NCBI GenBank assembly: GCA_947492475.1
Contig: CANLNM010000011.1
Location: forward strand, 19,640-83,639
Source of the DNA: an uncultured Paracoccaceae bacterium
GTDB lineage: Bacteria; Pseudomonadota; Alphaproteobacteria; Rhodobacterales; Rhodobacteraceae
DNA: 64,000 nt
Reading direction: 5' to 3'
The translations under genes and the position numbers were made by a program. The notes below the pieces were generated by a model. It saw nothing but the letters and a program-made list of their open reading frames with translations, was not told where the DNA came from and searched no databases. Positions within the stretch are counted from its first letter, which is position 1. Each line of letters opens with the position of its first letter. Below, piece after piece: positions 53,100 to 61,612 of this stretch.

Positions 53100-53765
53100 A
53101 TGATCCGGCTCGTCAATCTCTCCAAAACGTATCGACTGAACAACAAGTCGACAATTGTTGCGGACAATTTGAACATCGAATTCCCATCCAAGACCGCCGT
53201 GGCGATCCTGGGGCGAAATGGTGCCGGAAAATCAAGCCTGTTGCGGATGATTTCAGGCGCATTAGAGCCTGATCAAGGCGAAGTGCAGATCCAAGGCACA
53301 GTGTCATGGCCCGTTGGGTTTGCCGGCTCGTTCCACCCCGAACTGACGGGTTTACAAAACACCCGGTTTATTGGACGTGTCTATGGCGTAGATACGGACG
53401 AACTTGTTGATTTTGTTCAGAATTTTTCGGAACTCGGCAAACATTTCACCCAACCCATTCGCAGCTATTCCAGTGGGATGCGGTCCCGGCTTGCTTTTGG
53501 TGTGTCGATGGGGATCCAGTTTGATACCTATCTTATTGATGAAATCACCGCCGTTGGGGACGCCGCGTTCAAGCTCAAAAGCGAAGCCCTGATCCGGGCG
53601 CGCCTCAGTCAGGCAGGAGCGATTTTTGTCAGCCATTCCATGGCTCAGGTCAAACGTCTGTGTCAGCACGCTATCGTATTGGAAAATGGGCGGGCCAGAT
53701 ATTACACGGATGTGGACGAGGCCGTTCTGGTCCATCACCGGGCAATGTTGGGCGACGAAAAATAG
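53100..53765 (+). CDS. KpsT-like polysaccharide ABC exporter ATPase
   Basis: A 221-residue cytosolic ATPase that drives polysaccharide export with KpsM. Walker A is LGRNGAGKSSLLRM. The signature is RSYSSGMRSRLAFG (SSGM replaces SGGQ, as in KpsT). Walker B is FDTYLIDEITAVGD and the H-loop is AIFVSHSM. The family-specific VSWPVGFAGSFHPELTG segment is present. It lacks the C-terminal carbohydrate-binding domain of Wzt, so the exporter belongs to the KpsMT/BexAB branch rather than the O-antigen branch. It ends 18 bases from the convergent RTX gene. Confidence 0.92.
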   Translation: MIRLVNLSKTYRLNNKSTIVADNLNIEFPSKTAVAILGRNGAGKSSLLRMISGALEPDQGEVQIQGTVSWPVGFAGSFHPELTGLQNTRFIGRVYGVDTDELVDFVQNFSELGKHFTQPIRSYSSGMRSRLAFGVSMGIQFDTYLIDEITAVGDAAFKLKSEALIRARLSQAGAIFVSHSMAQVKRLCQHAIVLENGRARYYTDVDEAVLVHHRAMLGDEK

Positions 53766-53783
53766 GGTCTAATAACGCCCAAT

Positions 53784-56477
53784 TCAAATTCCAGTAAAGA
53801 TGAAATCCGATCCGGACAAATCGCCTAGATCAACGTCTTCTAGGATGATCCGGTGCCCGCGCAATGTCAGATAAACGTCATCCCCCATTTGGGTTGGTGC
53901 CAGATTTGAAAATTTCGCAGCGGCATTTGCACCGGGCACCCAATAGATTTCCAAGTGATCTTCGCCCGCTTCAAAATCCGTGACCAGGTCGACCTCGCCG
54001 CTGATCATCTGATTGAACACAAATGTATCTCGGCCCAACCCGCCTGTCATTGTGTCGTTTTCTTCGCCTGCATTGATGCGATCATCCCCGGTTCCGCCAT
54101 AAATAGTGTCTGTTCCCGTGGCGGTGTTCAGGATGTCATTGCCGCTACCGCCATAGACCGTATCGTTGTGGTGCCCCGCCCCGACAATGTCGTCCCCAGC
54201 GCCCGCATCGATGTAATCATGCCCATATCCGCCGCCCATCGTGTCGTTGCCATCCCCGCCAAAGCTGATGTCGCTTCCGTATGATCCGGCCATCCGGTCA
54301 TTCCCGGCACCACCAAATAATGTGTCAGCCTCGGATCCCGCGGCCAGCCCGTCATTGCCATTGCCACCATAGAGGATGTCATTGCCTGGCCCGGCCCCCA
54401 TCCGATCGTTCCCTTCGCCACCATAGAGACTATCGTTGCCGTAATCGCCCCCAAGCGCATCATCCCCTGCTTCTCCGTAGATTTCATCATCGCCCAGATC
54501 ACCGGGCAACCGATCATTCCCAGCGCCCCCATACATCAAGTCATCCCCGTCACGCCCCAGCAGCCCGTCATCGCCATCCCCGCCATATAACGTGTCATTG
54601 CCCAGCCCGCCGTCGATACGATCGTCACCGCCGCCGCCATGGAACCAATTGCTCTGATCGGTTCCCGTCAGTTGATCATTTCCCTCGCCGGAAATGATGC
54701 CTTCGATGCTCTGAAAACGGTCATCCGCAGCAGGCCCTGTATTGGCCCCAGCGTCGTTGAGATCTACGATCATATTGCTGGTATGATCTGCATAGCTAAC
54801 CACATCGATACCAAGGTTCCCCCAAAACGTGTCGCCGCCACCGCCCGACACCAAAATGTCCGACCCCTGCCCTGCATAAAAAATGTCATCCCCGGTTCCC
54901 CCTACCAGAGTGTCATCATTGACCGTGCCGCGTATGATTTGGTCGCTATCCACTGGATCAGGGTCTGGTTCCGGCAAAGGTTCCGGATCGGCTAAGGCTT
55001 CGCGCACCACGTCAATGTTGCTTAGAAACTGAAAATCCAGATCGTCAAAATCAGACAGGCTCAGCGCGCCGCCGCTGCGTTGAAACAGATCGAAACTTTC
55101 GCCGCGAAATGTCAGCTGCAAACCACCACCGGTTAGGGTTGTGACGCTCAGCTGGTCGGCGGAATACAGCATCGTCCAATCGCTGAGATCGATCACATCG
55201 GTTCCAACGTCAAAATCGGCGATGACATCTGTCTGACCATCCGATCCGTTCAAATAAAAGACATCCGCACCGCCCCCGCCATAGAGAGTGTCCCGCCCGG
55301 TTCCATCGACCAGTAAATCGTCTCCGTACCGGCCTTCTAGGGTGCCATTGCCGCTGCCCAGGACCAGAAAATCATCCCCTGCATATCCATTGCGGAACCC
55401 GTTTTCCTGATACCGCAAATCCGTGAGCGACGTCAGATCCAACGTGAACTGGCTCACATCTGCGTCGCCCTGCGAGGTTGCAAAAATCTCTAACCGGTCC
55501 CCTTGGACAATGGCGGCCAAAGACGACACCCGATCCAACCCAATGAGCAATGTGTCTTCGATACTTTCCAAATGGACCAACTGCCCGGCCGGGGTCAGGG
55601 CAAAGACGCTGAGCCCGGAATCCCCCCCCGCCGCGAGCACCAATGTCCGACCATCGGCAATCTCAATCACTTCGATCGCAGACACGGCCGCAAAACGTGT
55701 GCCCAGATCATCCCAGATATGAGAGGTCGCCGTCAGCCCGCCGCCGGGATCGACCTCCAATACGGTCAAACTCGAACTACCAGAGGCGCCCACCACAATG
55801 AAATCGCGCCCACTTATATGTGCGGTGTCCATCACGCTGACATTCTGCAGCGGCAGGCTTTGTTGCTGGCCAAAGCTTTCGACATCGACCAATGTGCCGC
55901 CGGCGCCCACTTGGTATCCGGTGATTCCGTGTTCGGACTGCGACCCGACAAACAAATAGGTTGTGCCCGCGATCTGAACGCTGGTCATCGCCGAAATGCC
56001 ATCCCCATATGTCAGGGCCGTGTCGGGCATTTCGTAAACCGGCACCAAACCGCCCGCGCCGGGATTGATTTCATAGACCCCGATCCCAGCCCCGTTTGTC
56101 GCCGCAACAAAGGCATAATCCGTGCCCGCAACCGACGCGCAAACAAGACTGGCAAGGCTGACTTGGCTGGCCTGCGTGGATAAAAACACCTGTAAGCCCC
56201 CGGAATCCCCCATATTCGCGCTTAGCTGGGCCGCATCGATGGCCGCTTGGGACAGGCTGTAGGATCGACCGTCTTGGGTGAAATTGATCCGGGTATTGGT
56301 GTTTGAAATGCCGCCCGTGCTGGCCGGCCCTGTGCCCGACGCATCGTAATCCCGGCGCAGACCCGCGCTGTGATCAATCAGGGACACCCCGGAATTGGTA
56401 ACAGACAACGACCCATACCCGATCGCGACGCCGGGCACGGCGCCTGAAAGCAATCCAGTAAACACAAGTTGGGGCAC
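53784..56477 (-). CDS. secreted RTX protein with N-terminal beta-propeller-like domain
   Basis: An 897-residue protein. GTG 56477 is taken as start because GGTGGAG lies 8 bases upstream and the product then begins MPQLVFTGLLSG, a start I associate with roseobacter RTX proteins; TTG at 56501 is the alternative. Residues about 100-370 contain repeated blades (for example GTDYAFVAATNGAGIGVYEI, GTTYLFVGSQSEHGITGYQ, GRTLVLAAGGDSGLSVFAL), like a lactonase-type beta-propeller. Two RTX blocks follow (about 380-430 and 515-800), separated by an acidic Pro linker (DPEPLPEPDPDP). The C-terminus (SGEVDLVTDFEAGEDHLEI to the end) is a type I secretion region homologous to that of the serralysin. Confidence 0.85.
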   Translation of the reverse strand: MPQLVFTGLLSGAVPGVAIGYGSLSVTNSGVSLIDHSAGLRRDYDASGTGPASTGGISNTNTRINFTQDGRSYSLSQAAIDAAQLSANMGDSGGLQVFLSTQASQVSLASLVCASVAGTDYAFVAATNGAGIGVYEINPGAGGLVPVYEMPDTALTYGDGISAMTSVQIAGTTYLFVGSQSEHGITGYQVGAGGTLVDVESFGQQQSLPLQNVSVMDTAHISGRDFIVVGASGSSSLTVLEVDPGGGLTATSHIWDDLGTRFAAVSAIEVIEIADGRTLVLAAGGDSGLSVFALTPAGQLVHLESIEDTLLIGLDRVSSLAAIVQGDRLEIFATSQGDADVSQFTLDLTSLTDLRYQENGFRNGYAGDDFLVLGSGNGTLEGRYGDDLLVDGTGRDTLYGGGGADVFYLNGSDGQTDVIADFDVGTDVIDLSDWTMLYSADQLSVTTLTGGGLQLTFRGESFDLFQRSGGALSLSDFDDLDFQFLSNIDVVREALADPEPLPEPDPDPVDSDQIIRGTVNDDTLVGGTGDDIFYAGQGSDILVSGGGGDTFWGNLGIDVVSYADHTSNMIVDLNDAGANTGPAADDRFQSIEGIISGEGNDQLTGTDQSNWFHGGGGDDRIDGGLGNDTLYGGDGDDGLLGRDGDDLMYGGAGNDRLPGDLGDDEIYGEAGDDALGGDYGNDSLYGGEGNDRMGAGPGNDILYGGNGNDGLAAGSEADTLFGGAGNDRMAGSYGSDISFGGDGNDTMGGGYGHDYIDAGAGDDIVGAGHHNDTVYGGSGNDILNTATGTDTIYGGTGDDRINAGEENDTMTGGLGRDTFVFNQMISGEVDLVTDFEAGEDHLEIYWVPGANAAAKFSNLAPTQMGDDVYLTLRGHRIILEDVDLGDLSGSDFIFTGI

Positions 56478-56635
56478 AGCCACGTCTCCACCTTTCCACA
56501 AAGGAAAGATCGAATTTCCACGCGGCAGGGGGCGGGATAATCTGTGGCAAAACGTGGCCTATTAGAGCGAATTTAGTTCAAACGCGCGCCGTTCATTTTG
56601 GCGATGGATTTGGGGGCAGGGGGCATTCATGCGTC

Positions 56636-56659
56636 AAATGTTTCGCACGCGAAACATTT
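56636..56659. promoter_or_regulatory. parS-like palindrome downstream of parB
   Basis: Two perfect 11-base arms (AAATGTTTCGC and its complement) flank a 2-base AC centre, ending at the parB stop codon. The core TGTTTCGC-AC-GCGAAACA resembles the chromosomal parS consensus TGTTTCACGTGAAACA but has GC inserted on each side. The same core is repeated at 57723-57740. Confidence 0.75.
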
Positions 56660-57705
56660 CAGCCCAGTCGCGTTTTCAACCAGGCCGTCAATTCATCACG
56701 CAGATCCGCATCCAATGCTGGCCCAGCAAGCCGCAGGCTGCCATCCTTATGTGCCAGCAAAGTTAGCCCGGGCAGATCAACAGGGGCGGTTGGTTTAGAG
56801 TCTAAATCAGGCGTTGGCTTGCTGGTTTTGGCGGGGGCAAGGATGCCCTGCACAACCTTCAATTCTTCATCTTGGGTCTGAGGCGAAGCCATCGTCAGCG
56901 CCTCGGTCAACCGAGACCGCAGATCGGCATCCTCATCCATCGCCTTGGCCAGAGCCAAACCAAGTCGTTCTGTCAATGCATGCGGCCATTTCAACACGTC
57001 ATCCAATCCGCGCACCAATGACAAAAACGACCGTATCTTGGATCGTTTGGCCCGTGACGCTGCATGATAGAGACTAAGAAGGGCTTTTTTCTCAGTCTCG
57101 AACACACCTTGATCCACGGCCCGTGCGGCAACGCGGGCGCGTTCATAATAGCTGAGCCCAACCCGGATTTCGTTTTCTTCGACCATGGCCAAATAGGCAT
57201 CAGCAGAATCCGATGGCAGCCGTAACAGAGCCAAAACAGTGTCTGATCCTGCGTCTTCGACACTTAACCGTTGCAAAGCCGTTAGACGACGCCACCCGGA
57301 AATCAATCCGTAGCGCCCATTGTCCAATGCTGTTACCTCAATCGGTGTTTGCTGCCCTCGGGACCGCAGGGATGCCATCAGGCTTTGCATATCGTCGTCA
57401 TCGACTGCAATCCGGTCCCGTACCAGATAATCCGCCTGAATTGCGTCCAAGGGCAGCTCAAGCACCATCCGGCCGGTTTGGCGGGCTTTTTCAACACTAT
57501 CTGACAATTCAGCCAGCGCCGCCGCACTGGCAGTTTCCCGGGCCACATCGGCGATCGGGGCGCTTTTGCCGCCACCATGGGTGCGGGTTACAGCGACACC
57601 TTGGGGGTAGGCGGGAAAGGCTGATTTCGTCTCTAACTCAGCGGGACTTGCAACCGGGTTCGCTTGTTCTGGCGTAACAGGTGACAGTCTTTTGCGTTTG
57701 GCCAT
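56659..57705 (-). CDS. parB: plasmid partition protein ParB
   Basis: A 348-residue centromere-binding protein that loads at parS and clamps DNA to segregate the replicon. The N-domain has LPLDAIQADYLVRDRIAVDD, then the CTPase/arginine region QQTPIEVTALDNGRYGLISGWRRLTAL. ENEIRVGLSYYERARVA is the GxxRxxA-like ParB/RepB core motif. A helix-turn-helix zone follows (SLYHAASRAKRSKIRSFLSLV). The C-terminal 100 residues are variable. It is encoded 35 bases downstream of parA, and nearly identical palindromes flank it on both sides. Confidence 0.93.
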   Translation of the reverse strand: MAKRKRLSPVTPEQANPVASPAELETKSAFPAYPQGVAVTRTHGGGKSAPIADVARETASAAALAELSDSVEKARQTGRMVLELPLDAIQADYLVRDRIAVDDDDMQSLMASLRSRGQQTPIEVTALDNGRYGLISGWRRLTALQRLSVEDAGSDTVLALLRLPSDSADAYLAMVEENEIRVGLSYYERARVAARAVDQGVFETEKKALLSLYHAASRAKRSKIRSFLSLVRGLDDVLKWPHALTERLGLALAKAMDEDADLRSRLTEALTMASPQTQDEELKVVQGILAPAKTSKPTPDLDSKPTAPVDLPGLTLLAHKDGSLRLAGPALDADLRDELTAWLKTRLG

Positions 57706-57722
57706 ATGTGAGCCCCCTCATG

Positions 57723-57740
57723 TGTTTCGCACGCGAAACA
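57723..57740. promoter_or_regulatory. parS-like palindrome between parA and parB
   Basis: The 18-base perfect inverted repeat TGTTTCGC-AC-GCGAAACA lies in the 35-base gap between the parA stop and the parB start. It is the same core as at 56636-56659. ParB binding here could also regulate its own translation or transcription. Confidence 0.75.
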
Positions 57741-59132
57741 TTACTCAGCCGCTTGTCCGGCCATTTCTTCGGCGCGTTTATCCCGACGCCAAGCCCCAAC
57801 AAACAAAGCTTTTACCGCCGCATAGGTCGTATCAAATGTTTCACGTCCGCGGGCATAGGTTTCACGGTTAAAGTCGCGATAATCGGCTTCGTAAATCCCT
57901 TGCACTTGTTCGCCAGCCTGACCGATCAGCGCGGTAAAATCCTGACGATGTGGCGACAGCGTATTGCCCATATAGGCCTGCATTAGAGCCACAAGTTCGG
58001 CCTGTTGTGCCCCATTATAGCGGGTGACAATCGCCCGGACCGCGTCCCATTCAAACCCCATTTCGGGGCGCCCCAAGGCACGGGCTGCGATGTTTTCTGC
58101 GTCCTCGATGGATCCAAATGTGGTTTGCAACATGTCAAAGAACCGACCGGTGGAATCAAATTCCAAAAATGAAGCCCCCATCGGCACCAGCAAAATGTCC
58201 GCCGCCGCCAGCCCATTGATGGTCAGATAGCCCAGGGCAGGGGGGGTATCGATGAAAATCAGGTCATATTCATCCAGCACACCGTCTTGTTCGAACACAT
58301 CTGTCAATGCATCCCACAATTTCCAGCCACGGCCCTGCATCCGCCAGACCGGCACCTGAAATTCGGCCCAATACAGGTTCAGTTGCGCCCCAATCAGATC
58401 GATATTGGGCCAATGTGTTGACTGGATCAGCGATTGCGATTTTGTATCCAGCGCGTCGTTTAACGTGTCATCCAGTGGAATGGGCGCATCGCCGCGATCC
58501 AGACGCCGCTGATTTTCCTGCCGCAAATGCCCCGCGTAATGACGCGCCATAAGCGGAAAAACAGTGCCCCATTCGTCATCGACTTTGCCGCCAAAGATCG
58601 AGGTCATCGACCCCTGACTGTCCAGATCCACCACCAGCACTTTGTAGCCGTCCAGCGCGGCCGACATGGCCAGATGCGCGGCGGTACTGGTTTTTCCCAC
58701 CCCGCCTTTGAAATTCGCCACAGCCAGCATTTTGGCAGGCAGACCTTCGGGACGATAGGGCAGGTAATTCTTTGCCTTTGATCCTTCGCTGCCGAAATGT
58801 GCCCGCAGGCGCAGGACCTCATCGAGGGTGAACCATTTGGCGCCCCCTTGGGTTTCGCTCTGACCTTGGGGCAAATCTGGATTGGCTTTCAGGACCCGGC
58901 GAAAATGCCCGACGGCAACAGGGATCAGATAGCGGGTGATTTCCCATGTGGAAAACAAACGTAGGTGCCGCGATCCATCCTCTTGGAGACCGCGGGTGAT
59001 CAAATCATCCCGCCCGCGCGCGCAGCCATCGGCGATCTGAGCAAAGCTTTGTGTTGAACTGGGCGTCCCCAATGCATCGGCCGCTTGGTCTGGATCGATG
59101 CTGAAATACGGAGGCAAAGCGGTGTCGGACAT
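57741..59132 (-). CDS. parA: plasmid partition ATPase ParA
   Basis: A 463-residue Walker-type partition ATPase. An N-terminal helix-turn-helix-like extension of about 140 residues (with LFSTWEITRYLIPVAVGHFR and WFTLDEVLRLRAHF) is typical of large plasmid ParA/RepA proteins that also repress their own operon. The deviant Walker A is VANFKGGVGKTSTAAHLA, A' is VLVVDLDSQGSMT and Walker B is DLIFIDTPPALGYL. ATG 59132 has AAAGG about 8 bases upstream and gives the normal N-terminus; the frame to 59222 is longer without support. It is divergent from repA across the origin region. Confidence 0.94.
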   Translation of the reverse strand: MSDTALPPYFSIDPDQAADALGTPSSTQSFAQIADGCARGRDDLITRGLQEDGSRHLRLFSTWEITRYLIPVAVGHFRRVLKANPDLPQGQSETQGGAKWFTLDEVLRLRAHFGSEGSKAKNYLPYRPEGLPAKMLAVANFKGGVGKTSTAAHLAMSAALDGYKVLVVDLDSQGSMTSIFGGKVDDEWGTVFPLMARHYAGHLRQENQRRLDRGDAPIPLDDTLNDALDTKSQSLIQSTHWPNIDLIGAQLNLYWAEFQVPVWRMQGRGWKLWDALTDVFEQDGVLDEYDLIFIDTPPALGYLTINGLAAADILLVPMGASFLEFDSTGRFFDMLQTTFGSIEDAENIAARALGRPEMGFEWDAVRAIVTRYNGAQQAELVALMQAYMGNTLSPHRQDFTALIGQAGEQVQGIYEADYRDFNRETYARGRETFDTTYAAVKALFVGAWRRDKRAEEMAGQAAE

Positions 59133-59451
59133 GGGATGCCTTTTTGCTGCTGTCGAAGGGCTGCTGTCAAAATTTGACGCGTTGATGTGCGCTCTTTTTC
59201 GCATCATACCCAAAAACAGCAAACATGAAAGAGAAAGCCGGACATTGGCGTGTTTTTCTTTGATTTTCTTAGCAATGCAGAACGGTTTTCAGTGCGATTG
59301 CTCTGCTTTTGGTCCGATATTTTGAGAGGATTGTGGTGTTTCTGCCTCAGGAAGACCAGTTAAATTATGTTAGTTGATTGTTACAGGGATTGGCCGATTT
59401 TGAAAAACACCTGTTTTTGAATGGGATAAGCAGTTTTCTGAGACCGGGAGT

Positions 59452-59517
59452 GACTCTGAACCGACGAAGAGATGACTCTGATCCCACGAGCTTGCGACTC
59501 TGATCCCACGGTGAAAT
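59452..59517 (+). repeat. three iterons, 22-bp period
   Basis: GACTCTG starts at 59452, 59474 and 59496, exactly 22 bases apart. The second and third copies share GACTCTGATCCCACG; the first has two changes (GACTCTGAACCGACG). The one-helix-turn-multiple spacing and place beside repA are typical of initiator-binding iterons. Confidence 0.85.
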
Positions 59518-59561
59518 TTTTGGGGATGTGCAAACTGCACGGGCCGGTTGTGGACGCTGCC

Positions 59562-59570
59562 TGTGGATAA
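59562..59570 (-). promoter_or_regulatory. DnaA box
   Basis: TGTGGATAA is the exact complement of the consensus DnaA box TTATCCACA. It lies 45 bases beyond the iterons and 82 bases before repA, as in many iteron plasmids that need host DnaA. Confidence 0.8.
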
Positions 59571-59651
59571 GTTTAGGGTGTTAGTGAAACCCCGAAAGAC
59601 CCGCAGAATCGGTCAAATCAAAAACAGGGGTCCAGAGGAGCAGGCAGGCGG

Positions 59652-60671
59652 ATGAGTGCGACCGATATCGGCGAGGGTGCGGATTTTCCCGTAGACCCAT
59701 CTATGACAGCAGGATTTTTTGTCTGCGATATCTTTGCGGCCAGTCCCAAAGACGACATCGCGACAATGGAACACCCGATCTTTTCGCTGTCCACGCGCCC
59801 GGACCGGCGGGTGCTGTCTTATGAACATAACGGGGCAACCATCGAAGTGACGCCCAGCGTCAAAGGCCGCGCCACAATCCATGACAAAGATATTCTGATC
59901 TATTGCATTTCTCAGCTGATGGCGGCGCTGAATGCGGGGCGTGAAATTTCCCGCACGATGGTTCTAAAGGCGCATGATCTGTTGGTGGCGACCCATCGGG
60001 GCACGTCTGGTGACAGTTATACGCGGCTGCGTCAGGCGTTTGAACGGCTGGCCGGGACCCGGATCACCACCAATCTGGAAAACGGCGGCATAGAGGTCAC
60101 CCATGGATTTGGCCTGATCGAATCCTGGAAAATCGTGCGCAAATCCCGCGGTGGGCGCATGGCGTCGGTAACGGTGACTTTGTCGGAATGGCTTTATCAG
60201 GCGGCGCTGTCCAAATCGGTTCTAACCCTCAGCCGGGATTACTTCACATTGCGCAAACCGCTTGAACGGCGGATCTATGAATTGGCGCGCAAACATTGCG
60301 GTCGTCAACCGGACTGGCGGATTTCACTGGACGTGCTGCATAAGAAAGCCGGGTCCAGCGCTCCGTTGCGGGTGTTTCGCGCCGCGATCCGGCGGATGAT
60401 TGTCGACAATCCGCTGCCCGATTATGTGCTGAGCGAAGAGGCCGGGGATGTGTTCCGGTTCAGTCGCGTACGTGTGGTGGACCCGATCGGCGCACCGGTT
60501 TTGTCGTCTGACGCTTTGGCGCAGGGGCGTCTTCTTGCGCCGGGTCACGACATTTATGCGCTCGAAGCGGAATGGCGCAGCTTTTGGCAAGACAGTGGTC
60601 GCCCCAAAATTCGATCTGCGGATCGGGCATTTTTGGGTTGGGTGAAATCCAAAATGGCGCGTCGCGGATAG
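59652..60671 (+). CDS. repA: replication initiator protein RepA (RPA family)
   Basis: A 339-residue initiator that binds the iterons and opens the origin. Two winged-helix domains are expected. The first contains HPIFSLSTRPDRRVLSYEH, VKGRATIHDKDILIYCISQ and LAGTRITTNLENGGIEV, which are marks of the RPA family (replication initiator protein A of alphaproteobacterial plasmids). The second contains LTLSRDYFTLRKPLERRIYELARKH in its middle. ATG 59652 follows a GGAG-rich leader. The gene stands divergent to parA-parB with iterons between, the organisation of roseobacter RepA-type plasmids. The rhamnose operon follows 32 bases later, so rml and rep genes may share transcription. Confidence 0.93.
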   Translation: MSATDIGEGADFPVDPSMTAGFFVCDIFAASPKDDIATMEHPIFSLSTRPDRRVLSYEHNGATIEVTPSVKGRATIHDKDILIYCISQLMAALNAGREISRTMVLKAHDLLVATHRGTSGDSYTRLRQAFERLAGTRITTNLENGGIEVTHGFGLIESWKIVRKSRGGRMASVTVTLSEWLYQAALSKSVLTLSRDYFTLRKPLERRIYELARKHCGRQPDWRISLDVLHKKAGSSAPLRVFRAAIRRMIVDNPLPDYVLSEEAGDVFRFSRVRVVDPIGAPVLSSDALAQGRLLAPGHDIYALEAEWRSFWQDSGRPKIRSADRAFLGWVKSKMARRG

Positions 60672-60703
60672 CTGACGCGCGTCAGAAATAAAACGGAGTG
60701 ACA

Positions 60704-61564
60704 ATGAAAGTTTTGGTGTTTGGGCAATCTGGCCAAGTGGCCCGGGAAATGCAGGCGCTGGCGCAGCCCGAGATTGAAATTGTGACCCTATCCCGTGCGC
60801 AGGCGGATCTGTCTGATCCGGCAGGCTGCAGCGCCCAGATCGACATGCAGGCCCCTGATATGGTGATCAATGCCGCGGCCTATACGGCCGTGGACAACGC
60901 CGAAACCGAAGAAGCCGACGCCAAGCTGATCAACGCCGATGCCCCTGGCGCTATGGCGCTGGCCTGTGCTGCGCGCGGCGTGCCATTCGTGCATATTTCG
61001 ACCGATTACGTGTTTGACGGAACCGGGCAGGCGGCGTGGACCCCGGATATGCAAACCGGACCGGTTTCGGCCTATGGCCGCACCAAGCTGCAAGGCGAAG
61101 AGGCCGTGAGGGCCGCAGGCGGGGCTTGGGCCATTTTGCGCACCTCTTGGGTGTTTTCCGCCCATGGCAACAACTTTGTCAAAACCATGCTGCGGCTGGG
61201 GGCCGATCGTGACAGCCTGTCGATTGTGGGCGATCAGATCGGCGGCCCAACAGCGGCACGTGATATCGCGCAGGCCTGTTTGACCATGGCCATGGCGTTG
61301 CGCACGGATCCGACAAAATCAGGAATCTATCATTTCAGTGGCGGGCCTGATGTCAGCTGGGCCGATTTTGCCGCGGAAATTTTTACGCAGGCCAATCTGG
61401 CTTGTGACATCACCGCCATTCCCAGTGCCGATTATCCGACCCCCGCCAAACGTCCGCTGAATTCGCGGATGGATTGCAGCGCAACCCAAACGGTTTTTGA
61501 CATTCCGCGCCCGGATTGGCGCGTTAGCCTGTCACAGGTTCTGGCGGAATTGGACCGCGCTTGA
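60704..61564 (+). CDS. rmlD: dTDP-4-dehydrorhamnose reductase RmlD
   Basis: A 286-residue NAD(P)H-dependent reductase that makes dTDP-L-rhamnose from the 4-keto sugar, the last step. The Rossmann loop is VLVFGQSGQVARE, with INAAAYTAVDNAE next. HISTDYVFDGTG and the catalytic YGRTKLQGE (Tyr-x-x-x-Lys) follow. ATG 60704 has GGAG five bases upstream; GTG 60698 overlaps that site and is less likely. It begins the rmlD-rmlC-rmlB cluster downstream of repA. Confidence 0.95.
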   Translation: MKVLVFGQSGQVAREMQALAQPEIEIVTLSRAQADLSDPAGCSAQIDMQAPDMVINAAAYTAVDNAETEEADAKLINADAPGAMALACAARGVPFVHISTDYVFDGTGQAAWTPDMQTGPVSAYGRTKLQGEEAVRAAGGAWAILRTSWVFSAHGNNFVKTMLRLGADRDSLSIVGDQIGGPTAARDIAQACLTMAMALRTDPTKSGIYHFSGGPDVSWADFAAEIFTQANLACDITAIPSADYPTPAKRPLNSRMDCSATQTVFDIPRPDWRVSLSQVLAELDRA

Positions 61565-61612
61565 TAAGCAGGGGCAACCTCATTTGTTGACCCTTTTGCT
61601 AAGGACCCGCGC

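Larger units (their letters stand above)
59133..59651. other. replication origin region (oriV) between parA and repA
   Basis: This 519-base gene-free region contains an AT-rich stretch (about 59220-59420), three 22-base-spaced iterons and a perfect DnaA box. Together with the divergent parA and repA genes, this marks it as the vegetative origin. The AT-rich part is the likely unwinding element. The promoters of parA and repA must also be here. Confidence 0.85.

Noticed and set aside
50840..53765. KpsM/KpsE/KpsT genes as the type I secretion system for the flanking RTX proteins
   Set aside because: The ATPase lacks the membrane domain of HlyB-type exporters and the other parts match polysaccharide exporters, so they should not secrete RTX proteins.
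47964..56477. Highly repetitive glycine-rich DNA that could suggest a repeat array or assembly artefact
   Set aside because: The repeats translate into regular RTX nonapeptides in one open frame of each gene, so they are protein repeats and not a DNA-level array.
57837..57846. TGTTTCACGT inside parA, like half of a canonical parS
   Set aside because: The second half of the palindrome is missing (CCGCGG follows), and the two perfect variant sites nearby are better candidates.
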